Of a stretch of DNA of 64,000 bases, positions 1 through 7,554 are shown one piece after another; position 1 is the stretch's first letter; the number at the start of each line of letters is the position of its first letter. Source of the stretch: APNM01 sp040361335 (lineage in GTDB: Bacteria > Pseudomonadota > Gammaproteobacteria > Nevskiales > Salinisphaeraceae); contig NZ_APNM01000019.1 of the NCBI RefSeq assembly GCF_040361335.1, positions 1-64,000 of the forward strand, read 5' to 3'. A program made the position numbers and the translations under genes. The notes under the pieces are model-generated. The model was not told the DNA's origin. It did not search any database and saw nothing but the letters and a program-made list of their open reading frames with translations.

Positions 1-1628
1 AGGAAGGCGACAAGGTTGCCGAGGGCGATGTGATCTGCGTCCTGGAGGAGGCGAGCGAAAGCGGCGAGGAACCGGCGGAAAGCGGGGGCGAAGCGTCGTC
101 GGAGAGCGAGTCCGCGGAGACGCCCGAGGAATCCGAACCGAAACAGGCGCCGACTTCCGAGCGACGTGAGACACGAAATACGAAACAGGAATCAGCACCG
201 CCACCAAAAGACGGTGACGCCTACGACTGCGATCTCCTGGTTCTGGGGTCCGGTCCCGGCGGCTACACCGCCGCCTTCCGCGCCGCCGACCTGGGTCTGG
301 ACGTGGTGCTGGTGGAACGCTATCCGAGTCTGGGCGGGGTCTGCCTGAACGTGGGCTGCATTCCCTCCAAGGCATTGCTGCACGCGGCCAAGGTGATCGA
401 CGATGCCGCCGTCATGGGTCGGCACGGGGTCAAGTTCGGCGAGCCCGAGATCGACCTGCCCGCCCTGCTGAAATGGAAGACTTCCGTGGTCGAGCGGCTG
501 ACCGGCGGGCTCACCGGCCTGGCCAAGAAGCGCAAGGTGCGCGTGGTGCGCGGCAGCGGCCGTTTCACCGGCCCGCACGCGGTGACCGTCGAGGGCGACG
601 GCGATCCGGAGACGATCTCCTTCGCCCGCGCGATCGTGGCGGTGGGTTCGTATGCCGCGATGCTGCCGGGCCTGCCGGACGACCCGCGCATCGTCGATTC
701 CACCGGGGCGCTGTCCCCGGACGAGATCCCCGAGAGCCTGCTGGTGATCGGCGGCGGCATCATCGGACTGGAGATGGCCAACGTCTACGCCGGCCTGGGC
801 AGCAAGGTGGACGTGGTGGAGATGACGCCGGGCCTGTTGCCGGGCGCCGACCGCGACCTGGTCAAGCCGTTGGAGAAGCGGATGCGCGAGCGCTGCCGCC
901 ACATCTGGCTGGAAACCAGGGTCACGGGCGTCAAGGCCAACCCCAAGTCGCTGACGGTGTCCCTCGAGGGCAAGGACGTACCCGACAGCCAGCGCTACCA
1001 GCGGGTGCTGGTGGCGGTGGGCCGCAAGTCCAACGGCCCGCATATCGGCGCGGACGCCGCCGGGATCGAGGTCGGCGACGCCGGTTTCATCGCCGTCGAC
1101 CAGCAATGCCGGACCAACGTCGATCATATCTTCGCCATCGGCGACGTCACCGGCGAGCCCCAGCTCGCGCATCGCGCCAGCCACATGGGCAAGGTGGCGG
1201 CCGAGGCCGCCGCCGGTCAGCGGGCCGCGTTCGACGCGCGCTGCATCCCCTCGGTGGTCTATACCGATCCCGAGGTGGCCTGGACCGGCGTGACCGAGAC
1301 CGCCGCCAAGGCCGACGGCATTGCCTACGAGAAGGGCAGCTTTCCGTGGGCCGCCAGCGGCCGGGCCCTGGGCATGGGCGTCGACGAGGGCCTGACCAAG
1401 ATCCTGTTCGATGCCGAAACCGGACGCGCGATCGGCGCCGGCGCGGTCGGGCCCGGCGCCGGCGAGTTGATCGCCGAGCTGGGCCTGGCGATCGAGATGG
1501 GCGCGGACGCCGAGGACATCGCCCTCACCGTGCACCCCCACCCCACGCTGTCGGAGACCGTCGGCATGGCCGCCGAAGCCGCCGCCGGCACGCTCACCGA
1601 TCTGTATCTGCCGCCGCGGCGTCGATGA
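1..1628 (+). CDS. lpdA: Dihydrolipoyl dehydrogenase (E3) with N-terminal lipoyl domain, 5' end cut by window
   Basis: E3 of a 2-oxo acid dehydrogenase complex: it reoxidises dihydrolipoamide with FAD and passes electrons to NAD. The reading frame is open from base 3 and starts with the tail of a lipoyl domain (EGDKVAEGDVICVLEE). An acidic Glu/Ser-rich linker of about 45 residues follows, then the full flavoprotein. Visible motifs are the FAD loop GSGPGGYTAA, the redox disulfide GGVCLNVGCIPSK, the NAD loop GGGIIGLEMA and the C-terminal catalytic HPHPTLSE. E3 with its own lipoyl domain is typical of proteobacterial pyruvate dehydrogenase operons, so aceE/aceF-like genes probably lie just upstream. 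The 3' end overlaps the convergent glycerate kinase by 35 bp. Confidence 0.95.
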   Translation, partial: EGDKVAEGDVICVLEEASESGEEPAESGGEASSESESAETPEESEPKQAPTSERRETRNTKQESAPPPKDGDAYDCDLLVLGSGPGGYTAAFRAADLGLDVVLVERYPSLGGVCLNVGCIPSKALLHAAKVIDDAAVMGRHGVKFGEPEIDLPALLKWKTSVVERLTGGLTGLAKKRKVRVVRGSGRFTGPHAVTVEGDGDPETISFARAIVAVGSYAAMLPGLPDDPRIVDSTGALSPDEIPESLLVIGGGIIGLEMANVYAGLGSKVDVVEMTPGLLPGADRDLVKPLEKRMRERCRHIWLETRVTGVKANPKSLTVSLEGKDVPDSQRYQRVLVAVGRKSNGPHIGADAAGIEVGDAGFIAVDQQCRTNVDHIFAIGDVTGEPQLAHRASHMGKVAAEAAAGQRAAFDARCIPSVVYTDPEVAWTGVTETAAKADGIAYEKGSFPWAASGRALGMGVDEGLTKILFDAETGRAIGAGAVGPGAGELIAELGLAIEMGADAEDIALTVHPHPTLSETVGMAAEAAAGTLTDLYLPPRRR

Positions 1629-2736
1629 GCGGGGCGAGTTCCCCCGCCGCCCGGCGCAGCCAGTAACGCGGGCGCCGCAGGGCCCGATCCGCGCCGCCGG
1701 CGAGATCCGTGGCCGCGACACAGCCGGCGAAGCGTGCCGCCAGCCGGTCGCGCACGGCCGGATCGATATCGCCGGAGGCCAGGAAGGCCGGGATGCCGGC
1801 ATCCGCGGCCGCCGCGGCCACCGCGTCCGGCAGCTTGCCGGACAGGGTTTGCGCATCCGAGCGGCCTTCGCCGGTGACCACCGCGTCCGCCGAGCGCAGG
1901 CGCGCGTCGAGACCGGTCAGCCGGATCAGGTGGGGCGCGCCGGGCACCAGAGCGGCGCCCAGCAACGCCAGGGCGAATCCCAGGCCGCCGGCCGCGCCGG
2001 CGCCCGGGCGCGTCGTCAGCGCCTCGCCGCCGGCCGCGGCCGCGAAACGCGCCATCGCCGCTTCCACCGCCGCCAATTCGTCGCCGTGCAAACCTTTTTG
2101 CGGACCGTACACACGGGCGGCGCCCGTCGGGCCCAGCAGCGGGTTGTCCACGTCGCACAGGGCGGTCAGCCCGGTCGCGGTCAGTCGCGGGTCCAGCCCG
2201 CGCCAATCGACCGCGACGGCGCGCCGCAGACCGTCCAGGTCCGGTGTGACGGCTCGGCCGCGGGCGTCGCGAACATCCGCGCCCAGCGCCGTCAGCAGAC
2301 CCAGGCCGCAATCGTTGCAGGCGCTGCCGCCCAGGCCGACCGCGATCTGGCGCGCGCCCGCGTCCAGGGCGGCGCGTATCAGCGCGCCCAGGGCGCCGCT
2401 GCCGCGGGCCGCCAACAGCGGACCGTCGTCGCCGATCAGCGGCAATCCCAGCACGCGCGCCGATTCCAGCACGGCCGAACCGTCGTCCAGGTGCAGCCAG
2501 TCACCGTGCATGGGGCGGCCGTGGATGCCGACGACGCGGGCGCGTCGCCGCCGGCCGTGACGTGCCGCGGCGACGCAGGCGAGGGTGCCTTCGCCGCCGT
2601 CGGCCAGGGGCAGGCACTGCGGCGACCAGTCGGGGCGGGCGTCGCGGAGGCCGTCGGCGATGGCCCCTGCCGCTCGGGCCGCTGTCAGGGTACCCTTGAA
2701 ACTGTCGGGGGCGATCAGGATCGTGGGGGGATTCAT
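1594..2736 (-). CDS. Glycerate kinase
   Basis: Glycerate 2-kinase of the GarK/GlxK family, phosphorylating D-glycerate with ATP. The start MNPPTILIAPDSFKGTL is the family N-terminus, and the 380-residue length fits. Other family signatures are PLADGGEGT, VGLGGSACNDCG and VTGEGRSDAQTLSGK. An ATG two codons upstream (2742) is an alternative start. The frame stays open upstream to 2868, but that part does not resemble the family. The gene is divergent from fleQ. A possible link, by inference only, is use of glycerate released when glucosylglycerate is broken down by the genes near 15-18.7 kb. Confidence 0.9.
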   Translation of the reverse strand: MNPPTILIAPDSFKGTLTAARAAGAIADGLRDARPDWSPQCLPLADGGEGTLACVAAARHGRRRRARVVGIHGRPMHGDWLHLDDGSAVLESARVLGLPLIGDDGPLLAARGSGALGALIRAALDAGARQIAVGLGGSACNDCGLGLLTALGADVRDARGRAVTPDLDGLRRAVAVDWRGLDPRLTATGLTALCDVDNPLLGPTGAARVYGPQKGLHGDELAAVEAAMARFAAAAGGEALTTRPGAGAAGGLGFALALLGAALVPGAPHLIRLTGLDARLRSADAVVTGEGRSDAQTLSGKLPDAVAAAAADAGIPAFLASGDIDPAVRDRLAARFAGCVAATDLAGGADRALRRPRYWLRRAAGELAPLIDAAAADTDR

Positions 2737-2761
2737 GGGCATCCGTATGCGGCCCAGTCTG

Positions 2762-2767
2762 TATAAT
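2762..2767 (+). promoter_or_regulatory. Possible -10 box (TATAAT) upstream of fleQ
   Basis: A perfect TATAAT lies 77 bp upstream of the proposed fleQ start, in the gap between divergent genes. No good -35 hexamer is visible at 17 bp. This is a weak prediction resting on the -10 box alone. Confidence 0.35.
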
Positions 2768-2844
2768 CGTACCAGGGACCCGTGGCGCCGGGCGTTGGTG
2801 GCGATGGTACAACGAAAAGCACGCGCCGCAGCGGGGGAATCCGT

Positions 2845-4269
2845 TTGACCGAGAATCCCGCGAGGCAAGAACAGCGCATGCTGGTGATCGGCGCCGGCCA
2901 GGACGGCGTGCGTGCGGTCATGGATATGCTGGGCTTCCTCAAGTCCCGGCCCAGCTTCGTGTCGTTCGATGATCTGACCGAGGCGATGGCCGGCGGCATC
3001 AACGGCTACACCGCCGCCTGTCTCGTCTCGGACGGCAGCGTGGACCTGGGCGACTACGCCGAGGTCATCACCGCGCTCAAGACCCAGCTACCCACCCTGC
3101 TGATCCTGGATTATCCCCGCGGCGAGGGCGACGCCGAGCTGCGCCACGGCCAGGCCGAGGGCTTCACCGGGCGCATGCACGCGCCGGTGGCCCTGAACCA
3201 ACTCCGTTTCGAACTGGAACGCCTGCCGCAACCCGCCAACGAGCCGGACCGCCGGCCCAAGCCGCGCCACGTGCTGGTGGGACAGAGCCTGGCCATGCGG
3301 CGCGTGCGCCAGCTCATCGAGCGGGTCGCCGGCACCGACGCCAGCGTCCTGATCCTGGGCGAATCCGGCACCGGCAAGGAACTGGTGGCCCGCGAGATCC
3401 ACCGCCAGTCGAAACGCGCGAACGCCGCCTTCGTGCCTCTCAACTGCGGCGCGATCCCGCGCGACCTGCTGGAATCCGAGTTGTTCGGCCACGAGAAGGG
3501 CGCGTTCACCGGCGCCATCACCGCGCGACCGGGCCGTTTCGAGATGGCCGAGGGCGGCACCCTGTTCCTGGACGAGATCGGCGACATGAGCCTGGACATG
3601 CAGGTCAAGGTCCTGCGCGTGCTCCAGGAGCAGACCTTCGAGCGGGTCGGCAGCAACAAGACCCTGACCGCGGACGTGCGCATCCTCGCCGCCACCCACC
3701 GCGACCTGGAGCAGGAGATCGCCGCGGGCCGTTTCCGCGAGGACCTGTTCTACCGGCTCAATGTCTTCCCGATCGAAGTGCCGCCGTTGCGTGCCCGGCC
3801 CGAGGATATCGAGCCGATCATCGGCGCCCTGCTGTCACGGCTCGAGGCCGACGACGGCATCTCCCTGGACTTCACCGACCAGGCGCTGGATGCCCTGTCG
3901 GCCCATCCCTGGCCGGGTAACGTCCGCGAGCTCGGCAACATCGTCGAGCGCCTGCGCATCCTGTACCCGGACCAGCGCATCGACATCGATTACCTGCCGT
4001 CCCGCATCGTGGGCGAGGATAAGGTGGTGGTCACGCCCGACGATCGCGAGCGTGGCATCGAACGCTCTCCGGGCGACTACATCAATAACATCCGGCTCAC
4101 CCATGCCGGTGTGGACCTGCGGGCGCTGGTCGCGCGCCTGGAGATACGCCTGATATCCCAGGCCCTGGAGTTGAACGACGGCGTGGTCGCGCGCGCCGCC
4201 AAGACCCTGGGCCTGCGGCGGACGACGCTTGTAGAGAAACTTCGCAAATACGATATCCGCACGGACTGA
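2845..4269 (+). CDS. fleQ: Sigma-54 enhancer-binding flagellar master regulator FleQ/FlrA
   Basis: AAA+ activator of sigma-54 RNA polymerase and top of the flagellar hierarchy in many gammaproteobacteria. It has a receiver-like N-terminal domain without the acidic phosphorylation pocket (about residues 10-120). The central ATPase has Walker A GESGTGKE (172-179), GAFTGA (219-224) and Walker B GTLFLDEIGD (catalytic D243/E244). The C-terminal Fis-type helix-turn-helix contains RRTTLVEKLRKY, as in Pseudomonas FleQ. I chose the TTG start at 2845 because GGGGGAA lies 5 bp upstream; the longer frame from 2782 adds 21 residues unlike the family. The LFRS c-di-GMP motif before the ATPase is absent (PRHV in its place). 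A sigma-54 promoter, a truncated FlrC-like gene and fliA follow. Confidence 0.9.
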   Translation: MTENPARQEQRMLVIGAGQDGVRAVMDMLGFLKSRPSFVSFDDLTEAMAGGINGYTAACLVSDGSVDLGDYAEVITALKTQLPTLLILDYPRGEGDAELRHGQAEGFTGRMHAPVALNQLRFELERLPQPANEPDRRPKPRHVLVGQSLAMRRVRQLIERVAGTDASVLILGESGTGKELVAREIHRQSKRANAAFVPLNCGAIPRDLLESELFGHEKGAFTGAITARPGRFEMAEGGTLFLDEIGDMSLDMQVKVLRVLQEQTFERVGSNKTLTADVRILAATHRDLEQEIAAGRFREDLFYRLNVFPIEVPPLRARPEDIEPIIGALLSRLEADDGISLDFTDQALDALSAHPWPGNVRELGNIVERLRILYPDQRIDIDYLPSRIVGEDKVVVTPDDRERGIERSPGDYINNIRLTHAGVDLRALVARLEIRLISQALELNDGVVARAAKTLGLRRTTLVEKLRKYDIRTD

Positions 4270-4425
4270 CATCCGGCGACCACGGCCGATACCGGCCGAT
4301 TCCCCACCCCCGCCTTCCGCAATTCCGTCAAAGGCCCGTCATGTTTCCCGACGCCGCTGTCGGAAAACCGACTATCTTGCGCCGCAGCAAAACGTAACTC
4401 TTTGATTTTATTGTAGGCAAAAATC

Positions 4426-4440
4426 GGCACGCGGCTTGCA
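4426..4440 (+). promoter_or_regulatory. Sigma-54 (-24/-12) promoter
   Basis: GGCACGCGGCTTGCA matches the consensus TGGCACG-N4-TTGCA, with exact spacing between the -24 GG (4426-4427) and the -12 GC (4438-4439). It lies about 55 bp upstream of the truncated FlrC-like gene and points toward it and fliA. The gene just upstream encodes a sigma-54 activator, so FleQ control of this transcript is a reasonable inference. Confidence 0.75.
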
Positions 4441-4494
4441 ACTGTAAGGGCAACGCCGAGGAACGCCGCATGCAGCGGCGCAAGACGAGCCGCG

Positions 4495-4971
4495 ATGACC
4501 GACCGACACGACAACCCGCCGACGACCGCGAGCCTGGACGCCGCCGAGGTGTTGCCGCGGGCCGTCAGCCTGATCCGCTACCACGCGGGTCCGGGCCGTC
4601 GGGTGCCGCGGTTGTCGGCGGCCGCGCGCACCGCCCTGGCCGGTTACGGCTGGCCCGGCGGCGACGCGGAGCTGGATGCGTGCGTCCAGCGCGCCCTGGT
4701 CGTCGCCCGCGACGGCGTGATCGAAGCCGAGGACCTGGGTCTGGAAGGCGACCGCGCCGGCAGCGTCCGCGACCGGGCGCGTGCCGCGGTGCTGCGCAGC
4801 CTGCGGGCGAGCGAGGGCTCGCGGCCGGCGGCGGCCGCCCGCCTGGGTATCCGCCCGCGCAGCCTGCGGCTGCTCCTGGCGCAGATGCGGACGGAGGGCG
4901 TGAGTCTGCCGTCCGACCGGCCGGGGTCCGCTCCGCCAGCCAGGCGGCCGACGGCCACGTTCACGGGATAG
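4495..4971 (+). CDS. Truncated FleR/FlrC-like protein: AAA lid remnant plus Fis-type HTH, no ATPase core
   Basis: A 158-residue protein resembling only the C-terminal third of the sigma-54 activator FleR/FlrC. Residues about 35-85 follow the AAA+ lid segment (VPRLSAAARTAL, then GYGWPGG, then GVIEAEDL). Residues about 95-135 match the Fis-like helix-turn-helix (AAARLGIRPRSLRLLLAQMR). The receiver, Walker A, GAFTGA and Walker B are all missing, and the sensor-II GNVREL motif is changed to GGDAEL. It cannot hydrolyse ATP or remodel sigma-54 holoenzyme by the usual mechanism. It ends 17 bp before fliA and sits behind a sigma-54 promoter. It may be a DNA-binding accessory regulator or a decaying remnant. 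An overlapping Arg-rich frame from 4470 has no such similarity and is a shadow. Confidence 0.7.
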   Translation: MTDRHDNPPTTASLDAAEVLPRAVSLIRYHAGPGRRVPRLSAAARTALAGYGWPGGDAELDACVQRALVVARDGVIEAEDLGLEGDRAGSVRDRARAAVLRSLRASEGSRPAAAARLGIRPRSLRLLLAQMRTEGVSLPSDRPGSAPPARRPTATFTG

Positions 4972-4987
4972 CGGTGGATAGCAGGAA

Positions 4988-5716
4988 ATGATGACGCCAA
5001 ACGCCATGTACATCGGCAGTCAGTCGGCCCACGCCGGCCTGATGTCCGATCACGTCGATCTGGTCAAGCGTATCGCGTACCGGCTGCACAGCCGCCTGCC
5101 CGAGTGCGTCCAGATGGAGGACCTGATCCAGGCCGGCATGCTCGGCCTGCTGGAGGCCCAGGAACGCTATCGTTCGGACGAGGGTGCTTCGTTCTCGACC
5201 TTCGCCGGCATCCGCATCCGTGGCGCCATGCTCGACGAGATCCGGCGCGGCGACTGGGCCCCGCGCTCCCTGCACCGGGCCACGCGGGCCATCCAGGAAG
5301 CGCAGCAGCGCATCGAGCACCGCGCCGGCCGGGCGGCCAGCGAGGCCGAGCTGGCCGCCGAGATGGGTCTCTCGCTGACCGAGTTCCGCAAGACCGTGAG
5401 CGATGTCGCCAGCGCGCACCTGATGAGCCTGGACGACGGCGACCCGGACATGCCGCCGCAGGAAGTGCCGGCGGACGCCACCACCCGGCCCGCTGAGCTG
5501 GTCGAGCAGGCCGACCTGCGCGCCGCCATCGCCGCGGCCAGCGCGTGCCTGCCGGAGCGCGAGCGGCACCTGATGCAGTGGTACTACGACGAGGATCTGA
5601 ACCTGCGCGAGATCGCCGAACGGCTGGGCGTGTCCGAATCCCGGGCCTGCCAGCTCCACGGCCGCGCCCTGTCGCGGGTCCGCGACATGCTGTCCGGTTG
5701 GACCTCGCCGAACTGA
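4988..5716 (+). CDS. fliA: RNA polymerase sigma-28 factor FliA
   Basis: Alternative sigma factor for late flagellar and chemotaxis genes. It is 242 residues, the usual length. Region 2 contains EDLIQAGMLGLLEAQERY, the run FSTFAGIRIRGAMLDEIR and WAPRS. Region 4 ends with the helix-turn-helix LREIAERLGVSESRACQLHGRAL, as in FliA. Two adjacent ATGs (4988 and 4991) follow AGGAA; 4991 has the better spacing. It is probably cotranscribed with the FlrC-like gene and is followed by a strong terminator. No anti-sigma FlgM or flagellar structural gene is present in the window. Confidence 0.93.
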   Translation: MMTPNAMYIGSQSAHAGLMSDHVDLVKRIAYRLHSRLPECVQMEDLIQAGMLGLLEAQERYRSDEGASFSTFAGIRIRGAMLDEIRRGDWAPRSLHRATRAIQEAQQRIEHRAGRAASEAELAAEMGLSLTEFRKTVSDVASAHLMSLDDGDPDMPPQEVPADATTRPAELVEQADLRAAIAAASACLPERERHLMQWYYDEDLNLREIAERLGVSESRACQLHGRALSRVRDMLSGWTSPN

Positions 5717-5743
5717 CAACGGTTTTCTCCCTTCCCCCCCTTG

Positions 5744-5767
5744 GGCCGCGAGAGCGGCCTTTTTTTT
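5744..5767 (+). terminator. Rho-independent terminator after fliA
   Basis: GGCCGC, GAGA loop, GCGGCC, then eight T residues. A perfect 6-bp stem 27 bp past the fliA stop ends the regulatory operon. Confidence 0.9.
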
Positions 5768-5894
5768 GTCCCGCGTGCGCCGGTCCCGGGCGTGCGGGGC
5801 CGTTATACTCCGGGGGCCGCGGCGCCGCCGCGGTTTCGACAGACGGCGGCGGGAGCGTATACGCTCACGTCCGACCGACGCGGGGGAACGAGCC

Positions 5895-6338
5895 ATGGGC
5901 ATGGACATCGACTGGTCGCTGGTCTTCGACCACCTGACCCACCTCATGGTGGCCTACCTGCTGGCCCTGCCGCTGGGCTGGGACCGCGAACGCGCCGCCC
6001 GCGGCGCCGGGCTGCGGACCTTTCCGCTGGTCGCCATGGCCTCCTGCGGCTTCGCCCTGATCGGCATCTCGGTCCTGGAGGGTTCCACCGCCCACGCCCG
6101 CATCCTGTACGGCCTGATGACCGGCATCGGCTTCATCGGCGGCGGCGCCATCCTGAAATCCGAAGGCAACGTCCGCGGTACCACCACCGCCGCCGCCATC
6201 TGGACCACCGGCGCCATCGGCGCGGCCGTGGCCTGGCAGCGCTACGAGATCGCGCTGGTCCTGTCGCTGCTTACCTTTGCCACCCTGCGCCTGGTGGCGC
6301 CGATCAAGGCGCTGGCCCACCCGTCCGACAAGGAGTGA
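5895..6338 (+). CDS. MgtC/SapB family membrane protein
   Basis: A 147-residue membrane protein with four hydrophobic segments and the family motifs LGWDRERAARGAGLRTF, GLMTGIGFIGGGAILK and GTTTAAAIWTTGAIGAA. It lacks the long cytoplasmic ACT-like tail of Salmonella MgtC, so it is the short form. MgtC proteins are linked to magnesium limitation and modulation of ATP synthase. The ATG at 5895 follows GGGGGAA; the frame upstream of it is not MgtC-like. Confidence 0.88.
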   Translation: MGMDIDWSLVFDHLTHLMVAYLLALPLGWDRERAARGAGLRTFPLVAMASCGFALIGISVLEGSTAHARILYGLMTGIGFIGGGAILKSEGNVRGTTTAAAIWTTGAIGAAVAWQRYEIALVLSLLTFATLRLVAPIKALAHPSDKE

Positions 6339-6346
6339 CGCCCCGC

Positions 6347-6865
6347 ATGCGCTATTTCGCGTACGGTTCCAACATGCTCACCGCCCGCCTCGCGCGGCGG
6401 GTACCTTCCGCCCGGCCGCTGGGCGCGGCCCGGCTGCCGGGTCATGTGTTGCGCTTCCACAAGCGCGGCGACGACGGCTCCGGCAAGTGCAACGCCCTTA
6501 GCACCGGCGGCGGCGGCGACGTGGTCCACGGCGTGTTGTTCGAAGTGGACGGGGATAGGCTGGACCGGCTGCACGCCGCCGAGGGCCCCGGTTACGCCTT
6601 CGACGAGGTCGAGGTGGATGCCGGCGGTGAGACCCTGCCGGCGGTCACCTACCGGGCCCGCAGCGCCTGGCTGGACGATGCCCTGGCCCCGTACACCTGG
6701 TACCAGGCGTTCGTGGTCGCAGGCGCCCGCGAGCACGGGCTGCCGCCCGATTACGTGACCGCTATCGAGAACGTGTTCGCCCGCCGCGATCCCAACCTCT
6801 GGCGTCATCTGCGCAACCGCTGGATCCGCGGGCGCGGACCGCGCGCCGCCGCGGGGACGCGGTGA
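6347..6865 (+). CDS. Gamma-glutamylcyclotransferase-like protein
   Basis: 172 residues with the diagnostic N-terminus MRYFAYGSNM (substrate loop YGSN) and a conserved Glu in HAAEGPGY, where the catalytic acid is expected. The family cleaves gamma-glutamyl groups to 5-oxoproline or acts on gamma-glutamylamines. It starts 8 bp after mgtC, and its stop overlaps the start of the amidotransferase gene, so the two are probably co-translated. Confidence 0.85.
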   Translation: MRYFAYGSNMLTARLARRVPSARPLGAARLPGHVLRFHKRGDDGSGKCNALSTGGGGDVVHGVLFEVDGDRLDRLHAAEGPGYAFDEVEVDAGGETLPAVTYRARSAWLDDALAPYTWYQAFVVAGAREHGLPPDYVTAIENVFARRDPNLWRHLRNRWIRGRGPRAAAGTR

Positions 6866-7554
6866 TGCGGGTCCACTGGTTGCAGCACGTGCCCTTCGAG
6901 GGCCTCGGCAGCATCGAGCCCTGGCTGGCCGCCCGCGGCCACGAGGTGGCGATGAGCCGGCTGTACGCCGGCGATGCCCTGCCCGATCCCGACGACTACG
7001 ACTGGTTGATCGCCATGGGCGGGCCGATGAACGTCGACCAGGAGGCCGAATATCCCTGGCTGGCGGACGAGAAACGCTGTCTGGCGGCGGCCCTGGCCGC
7101 CGGCAAGCGGGTGCTGGGCATCTGCCTGGGGGCGCAGCTCATGGCGCGGGCCCTGGGCGCGGCCGTCACGCCGGGCGCGCCCGAGATCGGCTGGTTCGAC
7201 GTCGAGCTCACCGGCACGGCCGCGCAATCGCCGCTGTTGGGCGGGTTCCCCGCGCGCTTCCCGGCCTTCCACTGGCACGGCGACCGCTTCGACATCCCCG
7301 ACGGCGCGATCCATGCCGCCGCCAGCGAGCACTGCGGCAACCAGGCCTTCGTCTACGGCGAGCGGGCGGTGGGCCTGCAGTTCCACCTGGAGACCACGCC
7401 CGAATCCGCCGCCGCCCTGATCGACCATTGCGCCGACGAGCTGGTGGACCGGCCCTCGGTGCAATCGGCGGAGACGATGCTGGCGTCACCGGAACGTTTC
7501 GACGCGCTCAACCGCCTGATGGACGGCCTGCTGGAACGGCTGGCGGCGGCCTAG
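6865..7554 (+). CDS. Class I glutamine amidotransferase (GMP synthase-like domain protein)
   Basis: A stand-alone class I amidotransferase domain of 229 residues. The triad is visible: Cys in GICLGAQ, His and Glu in FHLETTPE. Other family landmarks are MGGPMNV and HWHGDRFDIP. These proteins hydrolyse glutamine or gamma-glutamyl bonds; the physiological substrate of this subgroup is unclear. The GTG at 6862 is an alternative start. It is coupled by overlap to the gamma-glutamylcyclotransferase gene, so both may act on gamma-glutamyl compounds (inference). Confidence 0.85.
   Translation: MRVHWLQHVPFEGLGSIEPWLAARGHEVAMSRLYAGDALPDPDDYDWLIAMGGPMNVDQEAEYPWLADEKRCLAAALAAGKRVLGICLGAQLMARALGAAVTPGAPEIGWFDVELTGTAAQSPLLGGFPARFPAFHWHGDRFDIPDGAIHAAASEHCGNQAFVYGERAVGLQFHLETTPESAAALIDHCADELVDRPSVQSAETMLASPERFDALNRLMDGLLERLAAA

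Noticed and set aside
192..1856. A long minus-strand frame opposite lpdA
   Set aside because: Shadow of lpdA, with His/Gly/Ala-rich nonsense and no domain.
4470..4991. A 173-codon Arg-rich frame overlapping the mini-FlrC gene
   Set aside because: It has a nicer RBS but shows no domain, while the other frame matches FlrC over two segments.
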